From Pseudonocardia asaccharolytica DSM 44247 = NBRC 16224 (GTDB taxonomy: Bacteria > Actinomycetota > Actinomycetes > Mycobacteriales > Pseudonocardiaceae): 64,000 nucleotides of DNA. A program made the position numbers and the translations under genes. The stretch lies in NCBI RefSeq assembly GCF_000423625.1, contig NZ_AUII01000014.1, positions 1 to 64,000 of the forward strand, read 5' to 3'. The notes under the pieces are model-generated. The model saw only the letters and a program-made list of their open reading frames with translations. It did no database searches and had not been told where the DNA came from. This document shows positions 42,292-49,741 of the stretch, one piece after another; the stretch's first letter is position 1, and each line of letters begins with the position of its first letter.

Positions 42292-42599
42292 CTTTCCGAT
42301 CACCCCGGGCGAGCGGGGCTCCGGTGCCAATCGGGCCGTCCTCCCCCGTCCGGGAAGGGCCCAGTCGCCACGCGCCTACAGCATCAGCCGGCAACGCCGC
42401 TGCTGATCGTCTCGCCGCAGCGCAGCCCGATACCTCGGCGCCCGCAGCCGGCTGGATGATCCACGGGACACGCTCTGGATCACAGACCAATGGCCCTAAC
42501 GAACTCGTTGGCTCCCAGCATGATGGAGATCGGTGCCGTAGGACTTGGGTAGGGTCTGGCGGCCTACGAAGATCGCGAACGACTGGAGGACAACAAAGC
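42292..42599. other. Gene-free stretch upstream of the peroxiredoxin gene
   Basis: 308 bp. A small C/G-rich hairpin (CCCCG 42302-42306 with CGGGG 42313-42317) follows the rtcB stop. The rest must hold the peroxiredoxin promoter. No gene is seen. Confidence 0.3.
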
Positions 42600-43235
42600 A
42601 TGCCCGCAATTCACCTGGGTGACGAGGCTCCGAACTTCACCGCGGACACCACCGAGGGCACAATCGACTTCCACGAATGGAAGGGCGACAGCTGGGCGGT
42701 GCTGTTCAGCCATCCGGCCGACTTCACCCCGGTGTGCACCACCGAACTCGGCCGCACCGCCGGTCTCAAGGCGGAGTTCGACAAGCGCGGCGTCAAGGTC
42801 ATCGCGCTGTCGGTCGACCCGGTCGAGGACCACCACGGCTGGGCGCCCGACATCGCGGAGGTCACCGGGAACGCCCTGAACTTCCCGATCATCGCCGACC
42901 CGGACAAGAAGGTCTCGCACCTCTACGACATGATCCACCCCGGCGAGGGCGACACCTCGACGGTGCGGTCGGTTTTCGTCATCAGCCCGGACAACAAGGT
43001 CAAGCTCACCCTGACCTATCCCAAGTCCGTCGGCCGTAACTTCGACGAGATCCTCCGCGTCGTCGACGCGCTGCAGCTCACCGAGCGCATGCCGGTGGCC
43101 ACCCCCGCGGACTGGACCAGCGGCGAGAAGCTCATCGTCTCCCCCGCCATGTCCACCGATGACGCCAAGTCGCGTTTCGGCAAGGTCGAGGAGATCAAGC
43201 CTTACCTGCGGTGGATCGAGCAGCCCGCAGGCTGA
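42600..43235 (+). CDS. 1-Cys peroxiredoxin (Prx6/AhpC-TSA family)
   Basis: 211-residue peroxidase that reduces hydrogen peroxide and alkyl hydroperoxides. The peroxidatic Cys46 is in FSHPADFTPVCTTELG, with Arg in STVRSVFVI. The extended C-terminal domain (ATPADWTSGEKLIVSPAMST) is characteristic of the Prx6 branch, and no resolving Cys is seen. The ATG at 42600 follows CTGGAGGAC by 12 bases. It stands alone with its own promoter region. Confidence 0.92.
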   Translation: MPAIHLGDEAPNFTADTTEGTIDFHEWKGDSWAVLFSHPADFTPVCTTELGRTAGLKAEFDKRGVKVIALSVDPVEDHHGWAPDIAEVTGNALNFPIIADPDKKVSHLYDMIHPGEGDTSTVRSVFVISPDNKVKLTLTYPKSVGRNFDEILRVVDALQLTERMPVATPADWTSGEKLIVSPAMSTDDAKSRFGKVEEIKPYLRWIEQPAG

Positions 43236-43404
43236 GGTGATCCATCCGGGAACCTCGGGCGCAGGGATCGCGCACCTCGGCATGCGATCCCTGCGCCCGG
43301 CCCCGGCCGACCGGTCTCCACGATCCGACGATCCCGCGCCCCGATGAGTTCTCGCGCCGCCCGCAGTCATCAAGGGCGAGCGCAGGATCCGGTCGGAGGG
43401 CGAG

Positions 43405-44211
43405 ATGGAGAAGACGACGTCGGCGGACGGGACGACGCTCGCGTTCGACGTGTGGGGCAGCGGCCCGCTCGTCGTCATCGTGGGCGGTGCCTTCAACGAC
43501 CGGCACACCTGGGTCGAGCTGGCGCAGGCGCTCGCCGATCAGGGCTTCCGGGTCGCGTCCTACGACCGCCGGGGACGCGGGGACAGCGGCGACCCGCGGC
43601 GCTACGGCATGCAACACGAGATCGACGACCTGATCGCCGTGATCGGCGCGGCCGGCGCGGACGGGCCGGTGTTCGCGCACGGGGTCTCGTCGGGGGGTGG
43701 GCTGCTGCTGCACGTCCTGGCCGCCGGGGTGCCGGTGGCGCGGGCGTCGGTACTCGAACCGCCGTACCGCATCGAGGGTGCGCCACTCCCACCGGAGAAC
43801 TACATCGCCACCCTCCGGGGCCTGGTCGAGGCGGATGACCGCGCCGGGCTCGTCGAGTACTTCCACACGCGGGTGGTCGGGATGCCGGGCGAGATGCTCG
43901 AGCCGATGAAGGGCTCGCCGATGTGGGACTCGCTCCTGGCCATGGCCCCGACGCTCGTGCACGACGGCATCGCCATGGGGGGTGACGACCAGTCGCTTCC
44001 GGTGGGTCTGCTGGCCGGTCTCACCGTGCCGGTACTGGCGGTGACGAGCACGGGCACGCAGCTGCCGTGGCTGTCGGCGGCGGCAGGCGAGGTCGCCGCC
44101 GCCGTTCCGGGCGGCAGGCTCGCGCGGCTGGAGGGCGGCTTCCACGAGGTGCCGGCGCCGGTGCTCGCGCCGTCGCTGGCGCGGTTCTACGGTGAGGGGG
44201 GAACGCGATGA
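43405..44211 (+). CDS. Alpha/beta hydrolase
   Basis: 268-residue alpha/beta hydrolase. Oxyanion-hole region is VVIVGGAFNDRHTW, the strand-turn SYDRRGRGDSGD is typical, the nucleophile elbow is AHGVSSGGGLLLHV (Ser about residue 94), and the likely catalytic His is in GGFHEVPAPV near the C terminus. Substrate unknown. GAGGGCGAG precedes the ATG. The stop overlaps the start of a reductase-like gene by 4 bp, so the two are co-translated. Confidence 0.85.
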   Translation: MEKTTSADGTTLAFDVWGSGPLVVIVGGAFNDRHTWVELAQALADQGFRVASYDRRGRGDSGDPRRYGMQHEIDDLIAVIGAAGADGPVFAHGVSSGGGLLLHVLAAGVPVARASVLEPPYRIEGAPLPPENYIATLRGLVEADDRAGLVEYFHTRVVGMPGEMLEPMKGSPMWDSLLAMAPTLVHDGIAMGGDDQSLPVGLLAGLTVPVLAVTSTGTQLPWLSAAAGEVAAAVPGGRLARLEGGFHEVPAPVLAPSLARFYGEGGTR

Positions 44212-44681
44212 CGGCGGTGGTCGCCGCGATCGCGCAGTCGCTCGACGGCTACGTCACCGGACCGGACGACGGACCGGGCAAGGGTCTCGGCGAGGGCGGC
44301 GAGCGCCTGCACTACTGGGTGTTCAACGGTCCCTGGTCGTACGGCGAGGCGCCGCCGGGCGAGGCGGCGAGCGTCGACAAGGAAATCCTCGACGAAGGCG
44401 TCGGCCGCAGCGGAGCGATCATCGGTGGCCGTTCCACATACGACGCGGCCGCGGCGTGGGGCGGCGAGAAGGACGTCGGGATCATGGGTGGTGCCGACAC
44501 GATCCGCCAGGCCCTGGCCGCCGGACACGTCGACGAACTCATCGTGACGATCGCCCCGGTGATCCTCGGCGCGGGAAAGCGGCTGTTCGAGAGCTTCGAC
44601 CAGGGCGTCGAGCTCGAGCAGGTGGACGCGCGACAGTCGCGATGGGCGACGCATCTGCGATACCGGGTCGTCAAGAAGTGA
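44208..44681 (+). CDS. Dihydrofolate reductase/RibD C-terminal family protein, internally deleted
   Basis: 157-residue protein of the RibD_C (DHFR-like) family. N terminus VVAAIAQSLDGYVTGPDDGP and C terminus DVGIMGGADTIRQALAAG, LIVTIAPVILGAGKRLF are well kept. Relatives are about 190-200 residues; between GRSTYDAAAAWGG and EKDVGIMGG about 45-50 residues (the strand with VFVLTH and the following loop) are missing without frameshift. This removes part of the nucleotide-binding sheet, so activity is doubtful. Coupled by 4 bp to the hydrolase gene. Confidence 0.75.
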   Translation: MTAVVAAIAQSLDGYVTGPDDGPGKGLGEGGERLHYWVFNGPWSYGEAPPGEAASVDKEILDEGVGRSGAIIGGRSTYDAAAAWGGEKDVGIMGGADTIRQALAAGHVDELIVTIAPVILGAGKRLFESFDQGVELEQVDARQSRWATHLRYRVVKK

Positions 44682-44688
44682 ATGCCGA

Positions 44689-44724
44689 CGCCCACCTGCC
44701 CGGTTCCGTGGGCAGCGGTGGGCG
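44689..44724. terminator. Hairpin between convergent RibD-like and YeeE genes
   Basis: CGCCCACC (44689-44696) pairs with GGTGGGCG (44717-44724) and TGCCC (44697-44701) with GGGCA (44710-44714), with a 2-base bulge and an 8-base loop. It lies 8 bp after one gene and 24 bp before the stop of the other, so it is likely a shared terminator. Confidence 0.75.
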
Positions 44725-44747
44725 CCAGCGGCACACGTTCCCGCCCA

Positions 44748-45164
44748 CTACAGCCCGCAGGAACCCCGGTCCAGCTGGAAATATCTGGCATTGGCCCAGC
44801 GGCAGAGCCAGATGCCGACGACGACGCCCGCGATCGTGACGATCGCGGGGAGGTACCCGCTGGCGACCTGGATGATGGGGATCGCCGGGCATCCGCCCGA
44901 GATCGCCCAGCCCGTGCCGAAGAGCACCGCGCCGGGTATCACGCCGGCGTGGATACGCGCCGGGGAACGGCGGACCCGGAGAATCGCGTAGGCCACCACG
45001 ATGATCGCGACCGCGCCGGCGAAGGCGAGGAGCATGCGCAGGTCCTGGAAGGTGAACATGCGGTTCAGCTCGGCGTAGTCGCCGAACCCGATGTTGGTGA
45101 CGGTGAAGCCGAGGCCCAGCCCGGCGACCATGGTGGCGACGAGCATCCCGCCCCGCGAACGCAT
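44748..45164 (-). CDS. YeeE/YedE-family half transporter (second subunit)
   Basis: 138-residue membrane protein with three or four hydrophobic segments. The family signature is GAVLFGTGWAISGGCPAIPI (about residues 86-105), with the conserved Cys. YeeE/YedE proteins such as TsuA carry thiosulfate or other sulfur compounds. Here the usual full-length protein is made as two halves. The ATG at 45164 overlaps the upstream stop (ATGA). Third gene of a three-gene operon. Confidence 0.85.
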   Translation of the reverse strand: MRSRGGMLVATMVAGLGLGFTVTNIGFGDYAELNRMFTFQDLRMLLAFAGAVAIIVVAYAILRVRRSPARIHAGVIPGAVLFGTGWAISGGCPAIPIIQVASGYLPAIVTIAGVVVGIWLCRWANARYFQLDRGSCGL

Positions 45165-45820
45165 CAGATCACCTTCCACAGCAGGAACGACATCACAACC
45201 GCGGCGCCGAAGAAGACGGCGGTCGCCAGAAGGCTGACCGGTTGCAGCCGCCCGCAGCCGCTGAGCCCGTGGCCGGAGCTGCACCCTCCGGCGAGGCGGG
45301 TGCCGAAGCCGACGAGGACACCCCCGACGAACAGCAGGACGACCATGGTGATCGGATTGCTGGTGACGATCTCGCTGAAACCCTCGCCCATGTCGAGGCG
45401 GAGATCGAACCGGCCTGCGGAGGCGGCCGCGATCCCGCCGCCGACGAAGATCGACAGGAGCAGCACGGCCTGGGTGAACAGCGGCGCCGGGCGCAGGCTC
45501 GTGGCCTGGGACCCCTCACCCGCCGTTGGTCCGGGCTCCTGACCGCGTGGCGGCGTGTCCTCGCGCGCCGCGTCCGGCGCGGGGGGCGCTGCGGGGTGGG
45601 CTCCGAAATGCTCGGCGGTGGCCGCGGCCAGCATTTCGGCGAGGGCGCGGTCGTCGGCGAACAGGGCGTTCTGCCGTTCGATCTGCCGTTCGGCACGCCA
45701 GTGCAGGACTCGGTCCCACGCCGACGAGACCCCGAGGAACCGGTTCGTGGCGAGGGTGAAACCGACGGCGACGAGCGCGAGCCCGATAGCGCCCGCCCAC
45801 CACGGCCAATAGTTACTCAT
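45164..45820 (-). CDS. YeeE/YedE-family half transporter (first subunit)
   Basis: 218-residue membrane protein. One hydrophobic segment (residues 5-25) precedes a cytoplasmic, Ala/Pro-rich linker of about 85 residues, then three segments with the signature FGTRLAGGCSSGHGLSGCGR (Cys180 and Cys189), the conserved cysteines thought to relay thiosulfate sulfur in TsuA-type transporters. The extra N-terminal helix and long linker are unusual for the family. The ATG at 45820 has GAGAGG upstream and overlaps the stop of a Cys-rich protein gene by 4 bp. Confidence 0.85.
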   Translation of the reverse strand: MSNYWPWWAGAIGLALVAVGFTLATNRFLGVSSAWDRVLHWRAERQIERQNALFADDRALAEMLAAATAEHFGAHPAAPPAPDAAREDTPPRGQEPGPTAGEGSQATSLRPAPLFTQAVLLLSIFVGGGIAAASAGRFDLRLDMGEGFSEIVTSNPITMVVLLFVGGVLVGFGTRLAGGCSSGHGLSGCGRLQPVSLLATAVFFGAAVVMSFLLWKVI

Positions 45821-46260
45821 GCGGGGCCTCTCATCCAATCGATCAGTCGAGCCCACCAGCGGCGCTTCGAACCACGCGCCTGCTGCGCGGGTCGCCTCGA
45901 CCGGGCCGGTGGGATCCCTGGGAGCTGTGAAACGTGTGCGGTTGCGGACGGCTGGGGCGGCCGTACCGGCGTGGGCGCCGGTTCGAACGGGGACGGTGGT
46001 CCGGGGTGGAGCTGTGCCGGCGGCGCATGCCTCGGCTCCGCCGCGCCCGACCGCTCGGCGTCGGGAGCGCGTCCGAGGTGCACCGCGTCGTGCCCGTTCG
46101 GGAGCAGCGAAATCGGCACGAGCCGGCCGGTGCGCGACAGCTTGTATCGCGCACAGTCGCGCCACCTGTCCTCAGTGTCGCAGTAGCAGTCGCGCCAGCC
46201 CCGCAGGCTCGCGTTGAGGAGTGGGAAAAGTGGACATTCTTCGGCGTGTGAGCAGCTCAC
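45817..46260 (-). CDS. Small Cys-rich protein, putative metal or Fe-S binder, linked to YeeE
   Basis: 147-residue protein, first gene of the YeeE operon. The N-terminal 45 residues hold five Cys (3, 9, 25, 27, 36) in CSHAEECPLFPLLNASL, WRDCYCDTEDRWRDCARY, then LSRTGRLVPISLLPNGHDAV. The second half is Pro/Ala-rich and ends RRWWARLIDWMRGPA, possibly a membrane-associated amphipathic tail. The spacing looks like an Fe-S or zinc site, but I know no named family. The GTG at 46260 has GGAG 5 bases upstream; its stop overlaps the YeeE start (ATGA), so it is translationally coupled to sulfur transport. Confidence 0.65.
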   Translation of the reverse strand: MSCSHAEECPLFPLLNASLRGWRDCYCDTEDRWRDCARYKLSRTGRLVPISLLPNGHDAVHLGRAPDAERSGAAEPRHAPPAQLHPGPPSPFEPAPTPVRPPQPSATAHVSQLPGIPPARSRRPAQQARGSKRRWWARLIDWMRGPA

Positions 46261-46554
46261 GGCGCTCCGATCTGACCGGCGCACGCCGCCCGGGGGAGAC
46301 GGTATGGCGCGGTCTTGTCGTTGCAGAACGAGCCCGGCGATCCAGGGCAAGAAGTGTAGCCGCCCCGTTACGTACCGCTGAACGGGCTAGACCCTACTGC
46401 TCGATAAGATCAATTTCGATTGTGATCAATCCGACATTCTGTACATCCGGTCGCGCCACCACCGGCTCGCGGCGGATCTCGCCCATCACGGAGCGATGAG
46501 AATCGCGGCGTCCCAGGGTCCGTACTGGCGACGGCGAGGGAGGAGGGGCGTCAC
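46261..46554. promoter_or_regulatory. Divergent promoter region with AT-rich dyad
   Basis: 294 bp between the divergent Cys-rich protein and lactonase genes. An AT-rich patch at 46401-46430 contains GATCAAT (46408-46414) facing ATTGTGATC (46419-46427), an imperfect dyad in an otherwise GC-rich region, a candidate operator. No gene is seen. Confidence 0.35.
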
Positions 46555-47400
46555 ATGCGCAAGCCACAGACGTTGATGACGGGTCTCGCGTTCGGCGAAT
46601 CACCGCGCTGGCACGACGGTCGGCTGTGGCTGTCGGACTGGGGGGCGTATGAGGCTCTCGCCGTCGACGCAGCCGGTCACAGTGAGGTCGTGGCGTCGCT
46701 ACCCTCGTTCCCGTCCTGCATCGACTTCTTGCGTGACGGGCGCCTGCTCGTCGTCAGCGCGGACGACGGGCGGCTCCTGCGCCGAGAGCCGGACGGCTCG
46801 CTGACCACGTACGCCGACCTGTCCGGGCTGGCCGACCATCCGTGGAACGAGGTCGTGGTGGACGGCCGGGACAACGCGTACGTCAACAACATCGGCTTCG
46901 ACTTCCCCGACGGGGAGCCCGCGCCCGGCACCGTCGCTCTGGTCATCCCCGACGGCTCGGCGCGTCAGGTCGCCGATGGCCTCTGGTTCCCCAACGGCAT
47001 GGCCGTGACGCCCGACGCCACCACGCTCGTCGTGGCCGAGTCCTACGCGCACAGACTCACCGCGTTCGACGTCGCCGCCGATGGCAGCCTGCGCAACCGC
47101 CGGTCCTGGGCCGACCTCGGCGACGGGGTGCCCGATGGGATCTGCCTCGATGCCGAGGGGGCGATCTGGTACGGCGACGTCCCCAACAAGCGCGCGGTGC
47201 GCGTATGTGAGGGCGGTGCGGTACTCGAGACGATCGAGCTCGACCGTGGCTGCTTCGCCTGCGCACTCGGCGGTACCGATGGGCGCACCCTGTTCCTCGT
47301 CGCCACCGAGTGGAACGGCCCGACCGGCATGACGACCGGGGAACGAACCGGTCAGGTACTCATCCTCGAGGCCCCGGCACCTGGCGCCGCCTGGGCATGA
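46555..47400 (+). CDS. SMP-30/gluconolactonase-family protein
   Basis: 281-residue six-bladed beta-propeller of the SMP-30/gluconolaconase/LRE-like family. The metal-binding Glu is in LAFGESPRWHDGRLWLSDW (Glu16 or so), Asn in NEVVVDGRDNAYVNN, and Asp in PDGICLDAEGAIWYGDVPN. Members hydrolyse sugar lactones or organophosphates. The ATG at 46555 follows GAGGGAGGAGG. A DUF1801 gene follows with either a 4-bp overlap or a 26-bp gap. Confidence 0.87.
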   Translation: MRKPQTLMTGLAFGESPRWHDGRLWLSDWGAYEALAVDAAGHSEVVASLPSFPSCIDFLRDGRLLVVSADDGRLLRREPDGSLTTYADLSGLADHPWNEVVVDGRDNAYVNNIGFDFPDGEPAPGTVALVIPDGSARQVADGLWFPNGMAVTPDATTLVVAESYAHRLTAFDVAADGSLRNRRSWADLGDGVPDGICLDAEGAIWYGDVPNKRAVRVCEGGAVLETIELDRGCFACALGGTDGRTLFLVATEWNGPTGMTTGERTGQVLILEAPAPGAAWA

Positions 47401-47426
47401 CCTCGTCCGGAGAAGGGTCGATCACC

Positions 47427-47822
47427 ATGGTGTACCCGGTTGATCCGCGGGTCGACGCCTACATCGACGCGCTGCCGGACTGGCAGCAAGCCATCTGCCG
47501 AGAGGTCCGCGATCTCGTCCACGCCGCCGACCCCGAGGTCGCCGAGACCATCAAGTTCAAGGTCCGTCCGTACTTCGTGCTGCAGGGCAACGTCTGCGCC
47601 TTGTTGGCCGCGAAAGACCACGTCAATGTGTTCCTCTACGACAGCGCGATCGTGCCCGACCCAGCGGGGATCATCACGGGCGGCCACCACAACACGACCG
47701 CCCGGACCGTTGCCGTCCGGCGAGGCGAGCCGATCAACGCGGCCGCCCTCACCGCGATGTTCACGCACATCGTCGCCAACAACCGCGCCGGAGGCCGGCG
47801 GAAGATCAAACGCGACGGGTAG
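47427..47822 (+). CDS. DUF1801-family protein
   Basis: 131-residue protein of the DUF1801 (YdhG/YjbR-like) fold: YIDALPDWQQAICREVRDLV, ETIKFKVRPYFVLQGNVCAL and KDHVNVFLYDSA. Function unknown; small proteins of this group may bind ligands or DNA. The ATG at 47427 follows GGAGAAGGG by 9 bases. An ATG at 47397 overlapping the lactonase stop (ATGA) would add 10 residues and is also possible. Same strand as the lactonase and probably co-transcribed. Confidence 0.8.
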   Translation: MVYPVDPRVDAYIDALPDWQQAICREVRDLVHAADPEVAETIKFKVRPYFVLQGNVCALLAAKDHVNVFLYDSAIVPDPAGIITGGHHNTTARTVAVRRGEPINAAALTAMFTHIVANNRAGGRRKIKRDG

Positions 47823-47837
47823 CGGCGCGGCCGTCGT

Positions 47838-48245
47838 CTACGGCGATTCCGGCAGGGGAGCGTCGAGGAACGCCGGGATCATCGCGAGCAGCCACTCATA
47901 GCGGTCCAAGATGCCGCTGCCCGGGGGAATGAAGTGTGTGGTCCCCGGCAGGATCGCGAGGCGGGCCTTCGGCATACCGGCCAAGTCGCCCATCGCGTCC
48001 CCGCCGAGGAGGCGGAAGAGCTCGACGGCGTGCTCGGCGCGGATGGCATCGGCATCCCCGATGACGATCAAGGTCGGTGTCGTGATCCGCCGGATGTCCG
48101 CGGCCGGCCATACGAAGGGCGTCATATCGAGCGTCTTGAGCTTCTGGACCAGAACCGGGAACCGACCGGGGTCGGGAGCGATCTCCCGGTACGTGGCTTC
48201 GAGCGGCGACCCGGCCAGCGTCTCGAGCGTCATGCTCGGGATCAC
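47838..48245 (-). pseudogene. Alpha/beta hydrolase, 3' part (split by IS605-type element)
   Basis: C-terminal 135 residues of an alpha/beta hydrolase: PSMTLETLAGSPLEATYREI, LDMTPFVWPAADIRRITTPT, the Asp-bearing LIVIGDADAIRAEHAVELF, and the catalytic His in LPGTTHFIPPGSG. Its upstream part lies at 49336-49741. Joining base 49336 to base 48245 (minus strand) gives a continuous frame, PELLE then VIPSMTLETL, with nothing lost. A GTG at 48245 could start this half on its own but has no ribosome site. Confidence 0.85.
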
Positions 48246-49335
48246 CAGAGTCGCTCCAGGAGACCGCTCGCTTCAGCGGCGGAGGACCGGCGCTCCCCCA
48301 TTCACACGTAACCCGCAGCTGGCGTTTCTCAACGAGGTCTCGGCGGTGCCGCTGCAGCAGGGCCTGCGGCACCTGCAGGCCGCGTTCGCGAGCTTCTGGG
48401 CCAAGCGCGCGAAGTACCCGACGTTCAAGTCCCGCAAGCGGTCCCGCCAGTCCGCGGCGTACACCCGCTCGGCGTTCCGCTACCGCGACGGGCGGCTCAC
48501 CCTGGCCAAGATGGACCAGCCGCTGGACATCCGCTGGTCCCGTCCGCCGCCCGAGGGGGCGCAGCCCTCCACCGTCACGGTGAGCAGGGACGCGGCCGGC
48601 CGCTGGTTCGTGTCGCTCCTGTGCGAGACCACGATCGCCCCGCTGTCCCCGACCGACCGCGCGGTCGGGCTCGACGCCGGGCTCACCAGCCTGGTCACGC
48701 TGTCCACCGGGGAGAAGGTCACCAACCCGCGGCCCGAACGCCGTGACCGACGCCGGCTCGCCCGCGCCCAGCGCAACCTGGCCCGCACGCAGAAGGGATC
48801 GAACAACCGGGCCAGGGCTCGGATGAAGGTAGCCCGGGTCCATGCCGTCATCGTCGACCGGCGCCGGGATCACCTGCACAAGCTGACGACTCGACTCGTT
48901 CGTGAGAACCCAAACGATCGTGATCGAGGACCTGACCGTGCGGAACATGGTCCGTAACCACACCCTGGCCCGGGCGAGCTCCGACGCCGCGTGGTCGGAG
49001 CTGCGGGCCGTGCCGGAGTACAAGACCGACTGGTACGGGCGCGAGCTGGTCGTGGTCGACCGCTGGTACCCCTCGTCCCGGGTGTGCTCCGCCTGCGGGG
49101 CGCTGCGGGACGCGATGCCGCTGGGCGTGCGGGAGTGGACGTGCCGCTGCGGCGCCGTGCACGACCGCGACCTCAATGCGGCGCGGAACATCCTGGCGGC
49201 CGGGCTGGCCGTGGCAGCGTGCGGAGACGGTGTAAGACCCGCCCGCGCGTGAGCGCGAGCAGGCAACCGTCGGTAAGCACGAACCCTCCCCGGTGACGGG
49301 GAGAATCCGCCTCCTTCGGGTGGCGGAGAAGTCAA
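48246..49335 (+). mobile_element. IS605-type TnpB element (no TnpA)
   Basis: 1090-bp element defined exactly by the in-frame repair of the hydrolase gene on both sides, with no target duplication, as expected for IS200/IS605. The left end follows the target-side sequence GGGATCAC and contains a small hairpin, CCGCT (48272-48276) with AGCGG (48283-48287). The right end carries two hairpins: CTCCCC (49287-49292) with GGGGAG (49298-49303), and CCGCC (49308-49312) with GGCGG (49322-49326), and finishes GAAGTCAA. It encodes only a damaged tnpB and would need a TnpA in trans. Confidence 0.82.
48300..49252 (+). pseudogene. tnpB: TnpB RNA-guided nuclease, N-terminally truncated and frameshifted
   Basis: Remnant of a TnpB protein. 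It opens at NPQLAFLNEVSAVPLQQGLR, so about 60 N-terminal residues are missing, although the left end of the element is still present; an internal deletion removed them. The RuvC residues are all visible: Asp in VGLDAGLTSLV, Glu in IVIEDLTVRNM, Asp in HDRDLNAARNIL. The zinc ribbon is CSACG and CRCG. The Glu lies in a shifted frame because of one extra C in the CCC run near 48910; removing it gives REN-QTIVIEDL. Not translated as one protein. Confidence 0.85.
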
Positions 49336-49355
49336 CTCCAGAAGCTCGGGCTGCA
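49253..49355 (+). ncRNA. Candidate omega (reRNA) guide RNA at the right end of the TnpB element
   Basis: The 3' end of TnpB elements usually gives an RNA whose scaffold is the right end and whose guide is the flanking host DNA. Here the scaffold would include the hairpins at 49287-49303 and 49308-49326 and end at GTCAA (49331-49335); the guide would begin CTCCAGAAGCTCGGG at 49336, from the interrupted hydrolase gene. This is inferred from the family; expression is not shown by sequence. Confidence 0.45.
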
Positions 49356-49741
49356 TCCCGCCGCTCGTGTAGGACGCCGAGATGGGTACGAGCGCACGAA
49401 CCACCTGCGGGTGGCGGATGGCGAGCTGGAGCGCGACGCCGCCGCCCAGGCTGTAGCCGACGGCGTCGGCCCTGGCGACGCCGAGGTGCGCGAGGAGCGC
49501 GGCGGCGTCATCGGCGAGACCCTCGTAGGTGAGGGGGCGGTCGACGTCCGCGGTGCGGCCGTGGGCCTGGAGGTCGGGGACGATGACCCGGCGGGTGGCG
49601 GCGAGGCCCGGCAGCAGCGGCCCGAAGTCGCCGGTCGACAGGTAGGCCCCGTGCAGCAGCAGGACGGGGATTGCACCGTTGCCCTCCTTGGAGTCCGTTG
49701 GCCGGGGCGTACCCGGACTGCGGGGATGCGGCGGCGGTCAC
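49336..49741 (-). pseudogene. Alpha/beta hydrolase, 5' part (split and frameshifted)
   Basis: N-terminal part of the hydrolase continued at 47838-48245. ATG at 49741 overlaps the stop of the formate/nitrite transporter gene (ATGA) and gives MTAAASPQSGYAPANGLQ. Then one extra G in the AGGAGGG run near 49690 shifts the frame. The body reads PVLLLHGAYLSTGDFGPLLP, the nucleophile elbow VGYSLGGGVALQLA, and ALVPISASYTSGGMQPELLE up to the element boundary at 49336. So the gene has both a frameshift and an insertion. Confidence 0.82.
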
